Notes under the pieces: model-generated
Database searches by the model: none
The model's input: only the letters and a program-made list of their open reading frames with translations
What the model was told of the DNA's origin: nothing
Assembly: GCA_964035015.1 (NCBI GenBank)
Contig: OZ035997.1
Location: 21,936,995 to 22,000,994, forward strand
Direction of reading: 5' to 3'
Length of the DNA: 64,000 bases
From: Corallium rubrum
Taxonomy: Eukaryota; Cnidaria; Anthozoa; Scleralcyonacea; Coralliidae
Shown: positions 46,266 through 64,000 of the stretch, piece after piece
Layout: every line of letters starts with the position of its first letter
Numbering within the stretch: position 1 is the stretch's first letter
Translations under genes and position numbers: made by a program

Positions 46266-46521
46266 GAAATAGGCGAATTTCTGGGTATTGCGCGCGCATC
46301 ATTTTGCAAAGGGATTGGTGGGTTCTTGACGGGCTCCTCACAAAGTAAGCAATGGCAAACAGACTTGCTAGTGAGCCAACAACAGCAGAATAACAGTGGT
46401 AAACATCCAGAAACTGTATCTATACTTTGTTGATTTTAAACAGTATGTTTACTTTGAGTGGAGCTTGCCAGTTGTTTTTTGAAAAATGATGCGCGCGCAA
46501 CACCCTGAAACTCGTCTATTG
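46266..46521. mobile_element. 256-bp element with about 38-bp inverted ends
   Basis: AATAGGCGAATTTCTGGGTA followed by TTGCGCGCGCATCATTTT on the left is matched by AAAATGATGCGCGCGCAA and complement of the rest on the right. Interior is non-coding. Confidence 0.7.
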
Positions 46522-46599
46522 TCTATGTATAAGTCTGTTTTAGTGTAATTGTGTATTTTAGTTTAAGTCTTGTCTATAATTTTGTACTGGCAAAGCTGA

Positions 46600-46634
<35 letters not shown>

Positions 46635-46676
46635 AATTTATAATACTAAATAAATATTGTTATGGAGATGTTTTCC

Positions 46677-46761
<85 letters not shown>

Positions 46762-47014
46762 TTTTAACAGGGAGCCCATGTCACCGAAGTGTTTTTCAAT
46801 GGGGCCCTGTGTAAGTGTAACATAAATAAAATAAGTAAATATAAGATAGTAAAAAACAAACAGATATGATTACATATAGTAGCAGAAAAATAAAAAGTGA
46901 AAAGTGTACATCACCAAAACAAATTTAACGAAAAACGAAAGTACGAATCTGACTTCACATGAACACCTATGTTGCTAAATAATTAAAATGTGCATTATTT
47001 CCATTATTTCTTAC

Positions 47015-63742
<16,728 letters not shown>

Positions 63743-64000
63743 CTAAGGAAAATAATATGCAAAGATAACAGCTTGATTATTAACAGTCCTCAGTAAAAAG
63801 ACACTAGCAGTTAACAAGATATGTATGCTCTGACGTAGCTCTTTCGTTCAGTAACTATACAACGAGCACGTTGCATACACATAATTTAAATAATTTTAAT
63901 TTTCAGTTATTCGATGCCAATTAGTAAAGTAAAACTACCATTCTTGATATCTACTGTATCAATCTGCCTAAAAGGGAGACGCAATTCACCAATCAATCAA

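Larger units (their letters stand above)
44771..47014. other. DNA between the Polinton and the last visible IARS exon
   Basis: No exon found, although the C-terminal exons of the synthetase gene should be here or further left. Contains a dispersed repeat related to the 61-bp minisatellite (44,985-45,110), foldback elements at 45,194-45,297, 45,411-45,813 and 46,266-46,521 (listed separately), and simple repeats at 46,598-46,635 (AAAT)n and 46,678-46,761 (AAT)n. Confidence 0.55.

Overview
This is animal nuclear DNA, most likely from a cnidarian. Two host genes on the minus strand are cut into short exons with GT..AG introns, and their translated exons match animal enzymes. The DNA around them is AT-rich and full of microsatellites, minisatellites, foldback elements and retroelement debris. 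The phylum is an inference from repeat style and element content.

Layout. (1) 1-19,640: a glycerol kinase gene on the minus strand. Fourteen exons are readable, from the start codon at 19,638 down to 1,375; the last exons lie beyond the left edge. Its introns hold minisatellites with 45-, 53- and 61-bp units, a 1.2-kb ACAA/ACAG tract, foldback elements and hammerhead-like motifs. (2) 19,640-23,203: non-coding upstream DNA with several foldback elements. (3) 23,204-44,764: a complete Polinton/Maverick, a virus-like DNA transposon, with 471-bp terminal inverted repeats and a 6-bp target duplication CATATA. (4) 44,771-63,742 and on past the right edge: the 3' half of cytosolic isoleucyl-tRNA synthetase on the minus strand (ten exons). 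One intron carries a decayed LTR retrotransposon (48,478-53,794); others carry a 5S-rRNA-related SINE and a 2.2-kb DNA transposon.

The Polinton works as a virus-like cassette. The left arm and most of the middle read leftward: two-TM protein, protein-primed DNA polymerase B, zinc-ribbon protein, coiled-coil membrane protein, PD-(D/E)XK-like nuclease, small membrane proteins, a SLATT-like two-TM protein, two tandem lectin-like proteins and a large repeat-bearing membrane-anchored protein. A deoxynucleoside kinase reads rightward from the middle. The right arm reads rightward as one compact block: chromodomain integrase, minor capsid (penton), membrane protein, major capsid, packaging ATPase and a protein whose C-terminus runs into the inverted repeat. 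Polymerase and integrase serve replication and insertion; the two capsid proteins and the ATPase imply virion formation. I found no adenovirus-like maturation protease. The polymerase and the leftmost gene each carry one frameshift, so this copy is probably not autonomous unless these are assembly errors.

The strongest unusual features are a 4.1-kb array of about fifteen 277-bp units, each with a tRNA-like pol III cassette, inserted inside the Polinton, inverted near one end and bracketed by a 13-bp target duplication; a TATA-like box touching the start codon of nearly every Polinton gene; and uncommon cargo (kinase, nuclease, SLATT-like protein).
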